This document shows, piece by piece, positions 1-10,875 of a stretch of DNA of 64,000 nt (position 1 is its first letter; each line of letters opens with the position of its first letter). The translations under genes and the position numbers were made by a program. The notes below the pieces were generated by a model that was not told where the DNA came from, made no database searches, and saw nothing but the letters and a program-made list of their open reading frames with translations. Origin of the DNA: Coix lacryma-jobi var. lacryma-jobi (Eukaryota; Streptophyta; Magnoliopsida; Poales; Poaceae); NCBI GenBank assembly GCA_009763385.1, contig CM019826.1:83461942-83525941 (forward strand). The letters run 5' to 3'.

Positions 1-1314
1 AGAAGGAGGGGATAGACTATGAGGAGACGTTTGCTCCTGTAGCTCGTTTGGAGGCTATTAGGATACTCTTGGCTTTTGCTGCATCCAAAGGTTTCAAACT
101 TTTTCAAATGGATGTCAAGAGTGCCTTCTTAAACGGCTACATAGAAGAGGAGGTTTATGTTGAGCAACCCCCGGTTTTGAAAATCCCAAGTTTTCAAACC
201 ATGTTTTTAAACTCCACAAAGCTTTATATGGTTTGAAACAAGCCCCTAGAGCCTGGTATGATAGGTTGAAAACCTTTTTGCTTGCTAAGGGTTTTAAAAT
301 GGGATGTGTAGATAAGACGCTTTTTCTCCTCAAGCAAGGCAAAGATACACTCTTGGTCCAGATTTACGTGGATGATATCATTTTCGGTGGTTTCTTCTCA
401 CGCTTTGGTTGCCAAGTTTGCAGATACTATGAGCAAGGAGTTCGAGATGAGCATGATGGGTGAACTGACATTCTTTCTCGGGTTGCAAATTAAGCAATCC
501 TGGGAGGGGACGTTTGTGCACCAGGGCAAGTACACCAAGGACTTGCTAAAGCGGTTCGATATGGGTGAGGCCAAGCCTCTTCCAACACCCATGTCGACGA
601 CGACTGCCCTGGATGCGGACGTAGATGGAGAAGCAGTGGACCAGAAGGAATACCGCAGCATGATTGGATCGCTACTCTATCTGACGGCGACATGCCCGGA
701 CATCCAGTTCGCGGTGTGTCTATGCGCGCGCTTTCAGGCGTCGCCGCGCACTTCTCACCGTCAGGCGGTGAAGCGCATTTTCAAGTACCTTCGTTTCACT
801 CCTGAGTTCAGGTTTTGGTATTCTGCTTCCTCCACCCTCTCCCTTTGCGGTTATTCGGATGCCGATTTTGCTGGTTGCCGTATTGATCGCAAGTCCACTT
901 CTGTGGACTTGCCAGTTTATTGGTTCCTCTCTTGTATCGTGGTCTTCTCGCAAGCAGTCTAGTGTCGCTCAGTCTACCACGGAGGCTGAGTATGTTGCTG
1001 CGGCTAGCTGCTGTTCCCAGTTACTCTGGATGATGGCCACTTTGCGTGATTTTGGTGTGAGCTTTTCTCGCGTGCCTTTGCTTTGTGACAGCACGAGTGC
1101 TATTAGCGTTGCTAAGAACCCCGTGCTTCACTCGAAAACCAAACACATTGACGTGCGCTTTCATTTCTTGCGAGACCACCACCAGGAGAAGGGTGATATC
1201 GACCTTCGCCATGTCGATACTCATCACCAACTGGCTGATATTTTCACCAAGCCTTTAGACGAATCAACCTTTAATCGGTTGAGGGGTGAGCTTGGTGTGT
1301 GTTTCCCCTTTTAG
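1..1314 (+). pseudogene. Element D pol: reverse transcriptase and RNase H (copia), frameshifted
   Basis: C-terminal part of a copia polyprotein that copies element RNA into cDNA and removes the RNA strand. The RT (RVT_2) section shows [36 protein letters not shown] and an intact YVDD catalytic box at 365-376. RNase H follows with GYSDADFAG, RKSTS and STTEAEY, then the family C-terminus HVDTHHQLADIFTKPL and a TAG stop at 1312-1314. The frame is broken at least three times (about 170-235, 390-400 and 900), so no continuous protein is possible. The N-terminus, integrase, protease and gag lie to the left of the window. Confidence 0.92.
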
Positions 1315-2848
1315 ATGGGGAAACATTTTGGATCTTATATAGATTGCCTTTTCGTTTGTCTTTCTTTCCTTTTGCATTTTGGCATACGCATTTACATTCT
1401 GAGTTTCATGTTTATAATCACTAGAGTGTAACTATGCTCTATTTTAGTATGCTCTGATGCTTATGTTGATACTTGTAGCTTGTGCTTCTTCTGATCACTA
1501 GTACATGTTATGAGCTGAGCTATTTTGGAATGGTGAATTTTGCTTAATGTATATAAAATCTGAAAATGTTCACCATTGAGATATGCAACTAGCATGTGTA
1601 GGGCGTGTTGAGTCCATTCCTGCTTTTCATATATGCTAGGTTGCTATGTCTCTAGTTCTGAGTCATTCACTTGCTTGGTCTGCTCATATCATGTTTAAAA
1701 TTGGAACCAAGTTTTAGTGAATTGAAAAGATCGAGATGGCATTGCTTGTCAACACCTCACGGTATCGAGACTGTTTCTCATTGCACTTTGAGTTAAACTT
1801 GAGCTGTGAAGTGTATGACCGAAACCGTAGCTTTAAGCTTCTGATTGCTTCGGCATAGGCTTCGCTCGGTTGAAAAGTTAGGCAATGACAAGCTTTCAAC
1901 CTCTCGCAATCACATGCTAAAATTAAACTTGTGAATTCTTTACCGCTGCAACTCCGACATAGAACTAAAATCACAAGTATATGCTTCATTCCTATGCATG
2001 ATGATTGAACTTTGCTAGGGGTAGTTCACCTTGTATATATGTTTAAGCACTTGTCTGGATTCCTTCTATACATGTCCAGTGCTTTCGGCTTTTTGATGGT
2101 TTGACTATCTTTTTTGGCTAAAAACTGCTCAACTTGCTCATATGCTTCATATTCGTATGGGTGATCAGTTTGAGCCTTCGCTATTCGAGTGCTTAGTTGT
2201 GTCATTGGGAGCTATACCGATTAGAGATTTTTGACTCTTGATTATATGCCTGAAAACTCCTAACTTGCATTTCTGACTTCATATGCATTTTTGAAGGGGG
2301 AGTAGTGTTGGTTCAGGGCAAGAGTTTGTGCTTGATAAGTGCATTTCAACTAAGGGGGAGAGTTATGACAAATCATGGTGTGCTCACTCTGTTCGGTTCT
2401 GTTTGGTTGACTGTCACTCTGTTCGGCTGAGGGGTGCTCTGGTCGATTGACTTGTGACTTTGTGCGGTTCTGTTTGGTTGACTGTCACTTGGTTCGGCTG
2501 ACTGGTGCTCTGTTCGGTTGACCGAGGGGGAGTTCCCAGGAGCCTCGAACTGGAGCCCCGAGGCTTGCTGCTTGCTTCTTGCTGGCCGAAAGGTTTTTTT
2601 GGTATCGAGCTTTATTTGCTAGTGGTGTTGAGCCTGTTCTACCTCTTCTTGAGGGCTAGCTTTGCTTTGCTTGGTTGCGTCGAGCCGTTGCCCATGTATT
2701 TGGGGACCAAGTTGGTTTGCTTCTTCCACTTGACCTTCTTCGGCTGTGCTGTGCTATGCTTTTGGTCATTTGGTTGAGTTTTCTCCTCTCCTTCCTCCTA
2801 CCTTCTTTCTGTCCATTATGATTTGTGTGTGTAGTTGACAATGCACTC
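1315..2848 (+). other. Element D non-coding region between pol and 3' LTR
   Basis: About 1.5 kb with no credible ORF; no envelope-like gene is seen. The same sequence recurs on the minus strand in A (27982-29554) and B (44612-46138). It holds purine runs of the form AGGGGGAG near 2297, 2355 and 2526 that resemble the true polypurine tract at 2849. A duplicated stretch near 2395-2520 repeats GTTCGGTTCTGTTTGGTTGACTG-like units. Confidence 0.7.
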
Positions 2849-2862
2849 ATCAAGGGGGAGAT
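2849..2862 (+). promoter_or_regulatory. Polypurine tract of element D
   Basis: ATCAAGGGGGAGAT abuts the TG of the 3' LTR and would prime plus-strand DNA synthesis. The identical 14-mer precedes the 3' LTRs of A and B. Confidence 0.88.
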
Positions 2863-3302
2863 TGCGGATACATGGGTGTCTGCCGAGTCTCTGAGTGATG
2901 AGTGATTGTCAACGGGTTTGATCGCATGTTCTTTGGCTGGTTGTGCAGGTGTCGAGCACGGACGCAGTGATCGAAGGCAGGTGAAGGTCAAGTTGAGACG
3001 TGCTGTGTCGACGGACCGGGTGCGGTGAAGGATGGCGTGCCGTGCGGCGGACGGCCATGCCGAGGTACCGAGCGGTGAAGGGCGGACGTGAGGCTTGGAC
3101 TGAGGGACCGGAGTGCCTGAGGATCAGCTGTGGTGGCTGGCAGCCTGGGACAGCGACGAGCAGAGACTTGCGGGGCACGGTGTTGCTCGGGTCGAGGACC
3201 TGGGGACACATGTCGGTGGACGGGGTGCACGGGCGGTGCATCCCCTCTACAGCTTCGGTTGGGTGGTATAGAGCCAGGGAAAAACCATCGGGTGGACGGT
3301 TT

Positions 3303-3457
3303 CCAGGTTTGGGCCTCAAAACCTGGGCGCTGCGGGTTTCTGAGTTTGGGCCACAAAACTCAGGCGTTGGACTTGGAGGCTGGTTTCCCGGTTTGGGCCT
3401 CAAAACCGGGGGATAGCTAGAAAAGGCTGGTTTCCCGGTTTGGGCCACAAAACCGGG
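3303..3457 (+). repeat. Four-unit hairpin array with constant loop and variable stem
   Basis: Four perfect 8-bp stems each close an 8-nt loop: 3303-3326 (CCAGGTTT/AAACCTGG), 3340-3363 (CTGAGTTT/AAACTCAG), 3387-3410 and 3434-3457 (CCCGGTTT/AAACCGGG). Loops alternate GGGCCTCA and GGGCCACA. Stem changes are compensated on both arms. The array lies about 440-595 bp into the LTR, in the probable U3. Confidence 0.9.
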
Positions 3458-4374
3458 GGTGCAGAGCGAGGACGGCACGTGGCGGCAATCGGAAGGTTGC
3501 GTGGAGGCAACGCGTACAAGTTGTGCGGGCGTGGCCGTCGGATACACCTACCACTCAATTTGGTCCAGAATAACCTTAGGGTTTAGCTGGTTCGCTCTGT
3601 AATTAGTTTAGAGAGGGGTAGAGTAGGAAATAGACTTAGACTAGAATAGGAAAAGTAGTCGGGAGACTCCCTCCTCCCACCTATCTCAGTTTTCAGCCAT
3701 TGGCCTTTGCCTTCTAGTTTTTCTGTGCTCCCACACCTCTTCTGTAGCTAGCTGAGATCCACAGGGAAACTTGTTCTCTGTGTACTGTTGAGGAAGTGAG
3801 GCCGAATCACTCACTGTTGCAAGTACCGCTCGTTTCCGGTTCGTGTTTTTAACCGTGTCCGACGCGGTGTTCGAATCGTGGCTCGCATTTTGGTTGCTTC
3901 GGTCTGTGTTTGTTGCGTTCTTCGTTCCCTTCAGCTTTTCCATCGATCGATCTCCCTCTCCTGTGTGTCTTTGCAAAATCCGTTTGAATCAGTTTGTTCG
4001 AACCATTGAGGAGGTCATTTTGACCAAAGGAATTCATCTAACTCCTCATGATCGAGTAGATCGGGACGATTTCGTTTTTGTGACACCTTTTCGTTCATCC
4101 ACTTTCCCTTTTTGTTTTCCCGGTGTTTTGGTTGTCTTGAGAGGATGATTTCTTGAGGATAGTTTTCTAACTACTCTGTGATCTTCTTCTCCAAGTTTGG
4201 AAACTTGGGTTTGTGATTTGATCGATTTTTAGAGAGATTTGCTTTTTGGGAGAACGCACCAGGACTGAGCTTCTGGCGGGAACAGTTCGCAGTAGGCTCG
4301 GGCGAATCGGAGCGTGCCGAGGCTCACCTTCGAACGGTGCCCTCGAGCGAGCCGAGGCCTCCCCTCGGACGAAC

Positions 4375-4575
4375 CGGAGTTTTTCCCGAGGCCTTGTTCG
4401 AGCCTCGGGCGAGGTGGAGTTTTCCCGAGGGGTCTCTCAAGCCTCGGGCGAATCGGTGTTTTTCCCGAGGCCTCCCTCGAGCCTTGGGCGAGGCGGAGTT
4501 TTTCCCGTGGCCTCTCTCGAGCCTCGGGCGAATCGGTGTTTTTTCCCTGAGGCCTCTCTGGAGCCTCGGGCGAAT
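4375..4575 (+). repeat. ~40 bp minisatellite in the LTR of D
   Basis: Five tandem units of 39-42 bp begin near 4375, 4414, 4454, 4494 and 4534, with a partial sixth. Each runs from CGGAG/CGGTG plus a T run through CCCGAGGCCT to GAGCCTCGGGCGAA. The LTRs of A and B have unrelated repeats in the same region. Confidence 0.85.
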
Positions 4576-4826
4576 CGGAGTTTTGCACCGAAGCCTCGTG
4601 ACTCAGTCTTTCGGCGGTTTCCTTTGCGTTCTCTGTTCAGTGTTGCCTCGCTGTGATCTCAGGGATCATCCACCCTCCTTCTTAAGGGTCGTGGGCATCA
4701 CTTCAAAGAACAAAGTTTTTGGGGTTGATTTTATTGGGACTGAGGCCGTGGTTTCTGTGAACATATTCTGAGGCTCCCATTCACCCCCCCCTCTGGTCGC
4801 CTTGGTTTGGCACTTTCGGTCCTTCA

Positions 4827-5461
4827 CTTGTTGTTGAGTAGCTCATAAGGGGGTCTTGCCAAGGAGACGATGACGGAACAACCGGTTTGATGCATAGCAC
4901 GCGGTGTTGATTGCTTCCGCCCAAAATCTTTCCGGTATAGTGTACTCATCTAGCATTGTCCTTGCTAGGGTGATTAGTGTCCGGTTCTTCCTCTCAACTA
5001 CCCCATTTTGTTTTGGTGTATATGTTGCGGAGACTTCATGCTTGATCCCAACTTCATCACAATAATCTTCAATATGGGTGTTGTCAAATTCTCTTCCATT
5101 ATCACTTCTAATTTTTTGATCTTCAAGTCAAAATCATTTGGGCTCTCTTGGCGAACTTCATGAATGAAGGGGTTGCTTTGGATTTGTCATCAAGAAAGAA
5201 TACCCAAGTGTATCTCGAATAATCATCAACAATCACTAGGCAATAGAGATTTCCTCCCAAGCTAGCATATGTAGTTGGCCCAAATAGATCCATGTGAAGT
5301 AGCTCCAACTCTCTTGATGTTGATACAAAGGCTTTGGTTGGATGAGTGTTTGCAACTTGCTTGCCGGCTTGACATGCACTACACAATTTGTCTTTCTCAA
5401 ATTTGACATCCTTCAAGCCCCTAACCAAATCCTTCTTCAATAGCTTGTTGAGAGTGTTCAT
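4827..5461 (-). pseudogene. Element C integrase (copia), truncated by D
   Basis: Integrase inserts element cDNA into the genome. The minus strand shows the zinc-binding pre-integrase segment ending CSACQAGKQ, then the core start LLHMDLFGP (first catalytic Asp) and VIVDDYSRYTWVFF. Frame breaks at about 5123 separate the next part, which reads through NGREF-, VVERKNRTL- and KTPYELL-like segments near 5110-4840. The domain stops where D inserted. With one frameshift plus the insertion it is inactive. Confidence 0.86.
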
Positions 5462-5911
5462 TCCAACATGTGCTAATCTTCTATGCCATAGTCAACCAAG
5501 TGATTGCTTAGTGAACAAACATGTCTTCAAGCTGGCATCTTCGGAGGTGAAATCCACTAGATAGAGATTGTTGTATCTAAAGCCTTGAATATCACTTGTG
5601 TATCATCTTTCTTGGTCACAACCACTTCCTTGTCGGTGAACAAACATGAAAGCCAGGATCACATAGTTGCCCAACGGATAGCAAGTTGAAGCTCAATGAT
5701 GCAACTAGAAGTACATTGGAGATGGTATGATCATTTGAAATTGCCACTTTGCCCAATCCCTTGACAATGCCCTTTGAGTTGTCACCAAATATAATCTTTC
5801 TTGGTCATTGACATTCTCTTCTATTGAGGTGAACATCCGGGGATCACCGGTCATATGTTGTGTGCAACCACTATCAATCACCCAATGAGATCCACCGGTC
5901 TTGTAGTTCAC
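5462..5911 (-). pseudogene. Element C aspartic protease and pre-integrase linker
   Basis: Retropepsin that would cleave the copia polyprotein. HWVIDSGCTQHMTGD near the start (about 5890-5850) is the copia active-site box with the catalytic DSG. The reading frame is lost after about 5790; the remaining linker to integrase is only traceable in pieces. Confidence 0.82.
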
Positions 5912-5967
5912 CTACACACACAAGAAATCAAGCTTGAGCTTTTGGGACCCAAACTTGTTGCGGTCCC

Positions 5968-8307
5968 TTAACCTTCTCTACTAGGACTTAGCAACCCAAA
6001 TTTGCTTGGCCTATTCTTGTTAGGAGGCCCCATGAACATGACTTTCATCTTGCCACTAGAGTCTTGTCTAAGCATGTAGTGAGCATTGAAAGCAAAGGGC
6101 CTAGCATGCTTGGGCAAGGGTGTAGGTTTAGGCTCTTCACAATCATGAGCAATGTGTCCTTCCTTTCCACACTCATAGCATCTTCCAATCTTCTTCTTTG
6201 GCTTTGTGATGCTCTTGCGTTGCTTCATCTTCTCTTCAAGAAAGCTAATACCATTTCTATTTGTCTTCATAACGGTGTTCATGAGAAGCTCACTTTGAAG
6301 ACATTGCCCCTTGGTGAATTTCTTCAACCCGGTGGTGAGGTGCTCCTTCTCTCTCTTGAGCTTGTCATTCTCTTGTTGGAGCTCTAATTGAGATGGTGTC
6401 ATCTTGTAATCTCTTTCCATCTTCAATCTCTTGTTCTCTTCTTTTAGCATGTCTAGCTCAAGTGACATGCTATAATCATCATCATGAGTCTCAACAATGA
6501 CTTGCTTTGTGGTTGTAAGCTTCTCTATATCAATCTTGAGCTTTGCATTCTCATTCTTGATCTGACATAATCATCATAGTGATCGGCCACAACCACATTC
6601 TTGCCCTTGCCACTAGCTCTTTGCTCATCATGCTCACTAACCAAGTCCTCACAAGATGTTGCTATGTCACACTGAACAACAAGGTTAGGAGCATCATGTG
6701 TCTCATGTGAAAGCATATCATAAGTAATGTTGAGAGTATCATAGTCAACTTTCACTTCAGTGTATTGTTCTTTGAGAAAGGCATAACTAGTGGTAAAGTC
6801 ACTATGCATCTTATCAAGTTTTCGTTTTTAGCTTTGAGCTCCTTGTTAGAGGACTTGAGCTCCTTGATGGAAGATGACATAGTAGCAAGTTCATTTTTTA
6901 GCTCATCACTAGCATGTGTAGCATTGTTATACTTTTCAATAAGAGCTTCATTGTCATGAACAAGCCTATCATTTTTAGCTCTAGTCTTTCTTATGATTTT
7001 AGAGTAGTTGTTTAGCAATTTAACAAGCTCATCATAAGAAGGTGCCACAAATTCACCATCACTATCACTCTCACTAGAGTCATCATCGCTTTGTACATTC
7101 CGGTCACCCTTAGCCATGAGGCATAGGTGTGTAGATGATGATGGCGACGGTGGTGGTGGTGGTGTAGAGGAGCCAATGACTAGAACGGCCACCTTCTCCT
7201 TCTCATCATCACTATCTTCATTTGATGAGCCACCGGAGGAGTCAATGTCGGTGAGCCAATCACAACAATGTAAGCCTTGCCACCTTTCTTGTTGTATTGC
7301 TTTCTTGCCATCCTTCTTCTTGTAGGGCTTCTCATTCCTTTTCTCATCTTCACTAGATGAGTCATACTTCTTGCCCTTGTTCTTGTTTTTGTAGCTCTCT
7401 TTCTTGGGCTTGGTGCATTGATGAGCAAGATGGCCAAGCTCACCGCAATTGTAGCAATCCATTTTGGAGATTGGCCTCCTCCTGCTACTAGTGAAGAACT
7501 TCTTCTTTCTTGAGTCAAAGTTGACTCCATTCTTGTGAAGCTTCTTCAACATCTTGGTGGTCCTTCTCACCATGAGAGCGATGTTGGAATCATCCTCTTC
7601 ATCACTTGAGCTCTCATGATGCACCTCAATAGCCTTGGACTTGCCCTTCTTGTCATGGCTAGCTTTGAAGGCCAAGTCCTTCTTCTTGTCGGTGGAGGAG
7701 CCACCACACTTGGTGTGATGTGCATGTACATCTCATGCGCATTGATCTTTCCCAACATTTGGGTTGGTGTAGCAGTGGAAAGATCGCCTGATGTAGCACC
7801 ATCACATGTGTCCATACATCTCAATTGGAAGGACACAAAGAATTTTCCTCACAACATTGGATGGTTGCATTGTGTGAGGCCAAGTCCATTGAGTTCCTCT
7901 ACAAGAACATTCAACCGTGAGTACATTTCATTTGCACTTTCATTAGCATGCATATCAAAAGAGTGAAGCTTTTGCATAACTAAATGATAGCGTTCCTGAC
8001 GCTCACTCTTGGTTCCCTCATGGAGCGCACAATTTTCCCATAGATCATGGGCATTTTTGTGGTTCCAACACGGTTGAACACATCTTTGCAAATGCCTCTA
8101 AAAAGGATGTTTTTGGCTTTGCATTCCATTTTTCATTTTCCTCCTCATTAGGAGTGAGGCTTGTGCCTTCTTGGGTTTGGCAAAGCCGGTGATCGCGGCA
8201 TCGCGGCATTTAACATCAACCGCTTCTAGGTACAACTCCATACGGATTTTCCAATATGGAAAGTCATCTCCCTCAAACATGGGAGGTGGTCCATCACCTC
8301 CGGACAT
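5968..8307 (-). pseudogene. Element C gag with two zinc knuckles and coiled coils
   Basis: Capsid/nucleocapsid polyprotein that packages element RNA. It starts at the ATG of 8305-8307 (MSGGDGPPPMFEGDDFPYWK, the copia gag N-terminus) and continues through a UBN2-type capsid section (8091-7849, HDLWENCALHEGT). An acidic-basic region carries a first knuckle CYNCGELGHLAHQC near 7460-7420. Long heptad-like stretches follow (about 7030-6530 and 6470-6300, e.g. LDMLKEENKRLKMERD), then a second knuckle CYECGKEGHIAHDC near 6190-6145. Frameshifts near 8100, 7840, 6780 and 6500 break it. Two knuckles separated by coiled coil is unusual; duplication within gag is one explanation. Confidence 0.85.
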
Positions 8308-8346
8308 CTTAACTCTAGGCGGTTAAGCCTAAATCGAGAGCACAAG

Positions 8347-8358
8347 GCTCCGATACCA
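8347..8358 (-). promoter_or_regulatory. Primer binding site of element C
   Basis: On the minus strand TGGTATCGGAGC sits 2 nt after the 5' LTR. It resembles the initiator-Met tRNA 3' end used by copia elements (compare TGGTATCAGAGC in B), with one base different. Confidence 0.8.
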
Positions 8359-8360
8359 AT

Positions 8361-9831
8361 TGAAAGGATCAAGATGCCCAAGAATTAAAACCTATAAAGC
8401 CCCAATTAACCCCCTAGTGCCTAGAAGTGTGTTTGACTAGAATCAACCGCACAAAAGACTATCGCTAAACCATTTCTACTCTAGCATGGCAATTCAACTT
8501 ATGAAAGAACAACAAGTAAATGCGGAATTGAATTGCTCAAAGGTAAATCCGTAGTAAAGAGAGTAGAGATGACACGACGATCTTTTGGCCAAGGTATCGA
8601 GGTGTTGGCACACCCCCCTAGTCCTCGTTGGAGCACCCGCGCAAGGGTATTGCTCCCCCTTGATCCGCACAAGGATCAAGTGCTCACTACGAGCTGATTC
8701 TTTGCCACTCCGGCCCGGTGAATCGCTCGCTACCGGTCACAAGCTTGCTTGGGTCATCCACAATGCCACCGGATGCTCTCCAAGCTTCACGATCGCCACC
8801 AAGCCGTCTAGGTGATGCCGATCACCAAGAGTAACAAGCTAGAACTCTCACTTGACCGACACAAGGCCAAAGAGATGGATGGATGCACACTTGCTACTCA
8901 ATTCACACTTGGAGGTGTCTAATTCTCACAATTAGCAAATCACTCAACCTCACTAGGGCTCTTGCACTATCTCACACTCACAATGTGTCTCTCAGCAGAT
9001 GGAAGTGGCAAGAACACTCAAATGGATGGAGGGAAGGAGTATAAATACTCTCCTAACCGGCCATCCAAAAACTGCACAAGATAGGGTTTCTACGGGGGCT
9101 TCGGACGCTCCGATGCCTGGCATCAGACGCTCCGATGCCTGGCATCAGACGCGCCGATGACCTCGACCAACGGTTGACTGTACCCTCTTGTCAGACCTGT
9201 TAAAGGGACATCGGACGCTGCCACCACATCGGACGCGTCCGATGTGGTTTTACCCTCTCTGGAACCTCTCTGCATGGACATCGGACGCTGGCCCTTAGCG
9301 TCCGATGCCAGCGTCCGATGCGGCCTCCAGTTCACGCGCACGTGAACAGTGGCACGGGCGCGTCCGATGCCACGCACCAGACTAAACCCTAGTCCATTAC
9401 AAGGGCAGACTGAGCTCGGATCGCGACACGGCCTAAACGACTTTTGATCCTCTCAACTTAAGGCATCTCTCTGAGCTACCTAGGGCTATGAAATAACAAG
9501 TTAGCACCACGCCTACCTCAATAGACTCATCTAGGTCAAGCTACTGATTCACGCTCCCCTTTATAATACGGCCAAAGGAAAAACAAAGACCTAAGACTAC
9601 CTAAGTGTCCTCCAACACCATGTGACACTTAGCCTAGTCTACCACCGTCTTCGTCGTCTGTCCTTTGAAAACCGAAACGATATCCATCGCCAGGGGACAT
9701 GATCTCCATATGCCCGTATCGTCGCCATTACCGTGACCTAACTAAATCCTGTTTCTACAAAACACACGTTAGTCACAGTAATCTTGTGTTTCATCCAATC
9801 ACCGAAACCCACTAGGGCCAAGATGCGTTCA
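8361..9831 (-). repeat. 5' LTR of element C (1471 bp)
   Basis: Read on the minus strand the LTR begins TGAACGCATCTTGG at 9831 and ends CTTGATCCTTTCA at 8361, next to the primer binding site. A TATA candidate, TATTTATA on the minus strand, lies at 9039-9048 about 790 bp in. Upstream of it, in U3, is the palindromic array at 9098-9375. The outer end is set from the TG and the start of element E; the partner LTR is off-window. Confidence 0.8.
9098..9375. repeat. Array of CATCGGACGC / GCGTCCGATG palindromic repeats
   Basis: At least eight copies of the 8-10 bp word CATCGGACGC, its complement or close variants lie in both orientations. Two head-to-head copies form a perfect 26-bp palindrome at 9223-9248 centred on GACGCGTC. 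The array sits just upstream of the TATA candidate of the LTR. Confidence 0.85.
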
Positions 9832-9833
9832 AT

Positions 9834-10875
9834 ATGCAGGTGATGACAACTCATAGTGGAGCTGGCGGTAGTGGTGGTAACGAGGACAACAGAGACAACC
9901 GCAATCCACCACCTCCTCCATCAGCCACTCCTGAGAAACTTTTTGCCCAGTTTCTGGGGAGCCAGCGCAACATTGAGGCCTTGCTACGAGAGAATCCGGC
10001 GCACGACAACCAGCGCCCTGAGCCGAACCAATACAGTACTTTCAAGGATTTTCTGGATACCAGGCCACCCATTTTTAAGGAATCTACTGAACCACTAGAA
10101 GCAGAAGAATGGCTGCATACCATGGAATAGAAGTTCCAGTTGCTCAGGCTCACGGAGGAGCTCAAAGCAGAGTATGCCGCGCACCAACTGCAAGGACCGG
10201 CCGGGATTTGTTGGGGACACCACCGCACCACCTATCCTGCCCGTACGCCTATCACATGGGGATTGTTCTCGCAAGCGGTTTGAGGGCACTACATTTCGCC
10301 AGGCTTGACTCAGATGAAGGTGGCAGAGTTCATGAGCTTGACACAGGGAACCCGCTCAATCACTGAATATCACCATGTGTTCAACTCCTTATCTCGCTAT
10401 GCTCCAGAGTTTGTGGACACTGAAGCTAAAAAGATAGCAGTTTCAAAAGAGGCTTGAATACCAAATGGGAAAATAGGGTACATCATCTTGTATTGTCTTC
10501 AACGACTTTATCAGTGACTGTCTGATTCAAGAGAACCATAACAACAAACATGCGTCGAGTAAGGCCCGAAAGAGAACTTTGGAGTCTGGACCATCTCAAC
10601 CTAGGGGACCACTAGCTCAACGTTCCCAGTATCAACCACCAGCACCGGGAGCACATTTCAGGCTGCCCCAGAAGAAGGGTCAGCCACAAGTTCAGCGTAA
10701 CCAAAGGCAATATAAGATAGCCGCCACCCAAGCTCGAGGAGGTCAGAGCAGCTCAGCAGGAGGGAAACCTCTGGTTCGGGGACCATGATTCAATTGCAAT
10801 CAAGAGGGGCACTTCGCAAGATATTGCCCACACCCAAAGAAGCAACAGACCAACTACCCCGCGCGTCTGCATAAC
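9834..10875 (+). pseudogene. Element E gag (gypsy), degenerate
   Basis: Gypsy gag starting near MQVMTTHSGAGGSGG. The capsid region reads EWLHTMEQKFQLL-like, but the Gln codon is TAG at 10128-10130. It continues in the same frame as TEELKAEYAAHQLQGPAG, then in another frame through MKVAEFMSLTQG and ITEYHHVFNSLSRYAPE. A Gln/Pro-rich stretch (10579-10780) leads to the zinc knuckle FNCNQEGHFARYC. The first Cys codon of this CX2CX4HX4C knuckle is TGA at 10786-10788. The protein cannot be made. Confidence 0.86.

Larger units (their letters stand above)
1..4826 (+). mobile_element. Element D: 3' half of a SIRE-type copia retrotransposon
   Basis: Copia (Ty1) LTR retrotransposon on the plus strand, entering from the left edge. 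Visible parts in order are RT-RNase H, a 1.5 kb non-coding 3' region, a polypurine tract and a full 3' LTR ending at 4826. Beyond 4826 the sequence switches to the integrase of element C, so D inserted into C; CTTGT at 4827-4831 is the candidate target duplication, but its partner lies off-window. Protein motifs and LTR match elements A and B in this window, so the three are one family. The SIRE (Opie/Ji-like) assignment rests on motif resemblance. Confidence 0.93.
2863..4826 (+). repeat. 3' LTR of element D (1964 bp)
   Basis: The LTR starts TGCGGATACATGGG directly after the polypurine tract and ends TTTCGGTCCTTCA. Both ends match the LTR ends of A and B (TG...CA). It contains a four-unit hairpin array at 3303-3457 and a ~40 bp minisatellite at 4375-4575. 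ORFs across it (for example 3000-3416 and 4246-4656) are translations of repeats, not genes. No clean TATA box is visible; AATAGGAAAAG near 3645 lies where A has TATATAA. Confidence 0.92.
4827..9831 (-). mobile_element. Element C: 5' half of a SIRE-group copia retrotransposon
   Basis: Minus-strand copia element. Reading from 9831 downward: 5' LTR (9831-8361), primer binding site, gag with two zinc knuckles, aspartic protease and integrase, which is cut at 4827 by element D. RT, RNase H and 3' LTR must lie left of the window beyond D. The right end abuts the gag start of E; ATATG at 9832-9836 is the candidate target duplication. It is clearly a different family from A, B and D. Confidence 0.9.

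Noticed and set aside
1315..2848. Envelope-like gene after copia pol, as in some SIRE elements
   Set aside because: No ORF longer than about 90 codons in sense, no signal peptide or membrane helix, and the same lack in A and B.
3000..3420. Overlapping ORFs of 96-212 codons on both strands in the LTR of D (also 27268-27925 and 53332-53952)
   Set aside because: They translate the GC-rich hairpin array and flanks, recur in every LTR of the family in varying frames, and match no known fold.
4229..4771. ORFs rich in Arg, Pro, Glu and Ser on both strands at 4229-4771
   Set aside because: They are translations of the ~40-bp minisatellite; open only because the unit length is close to a multiple of three.
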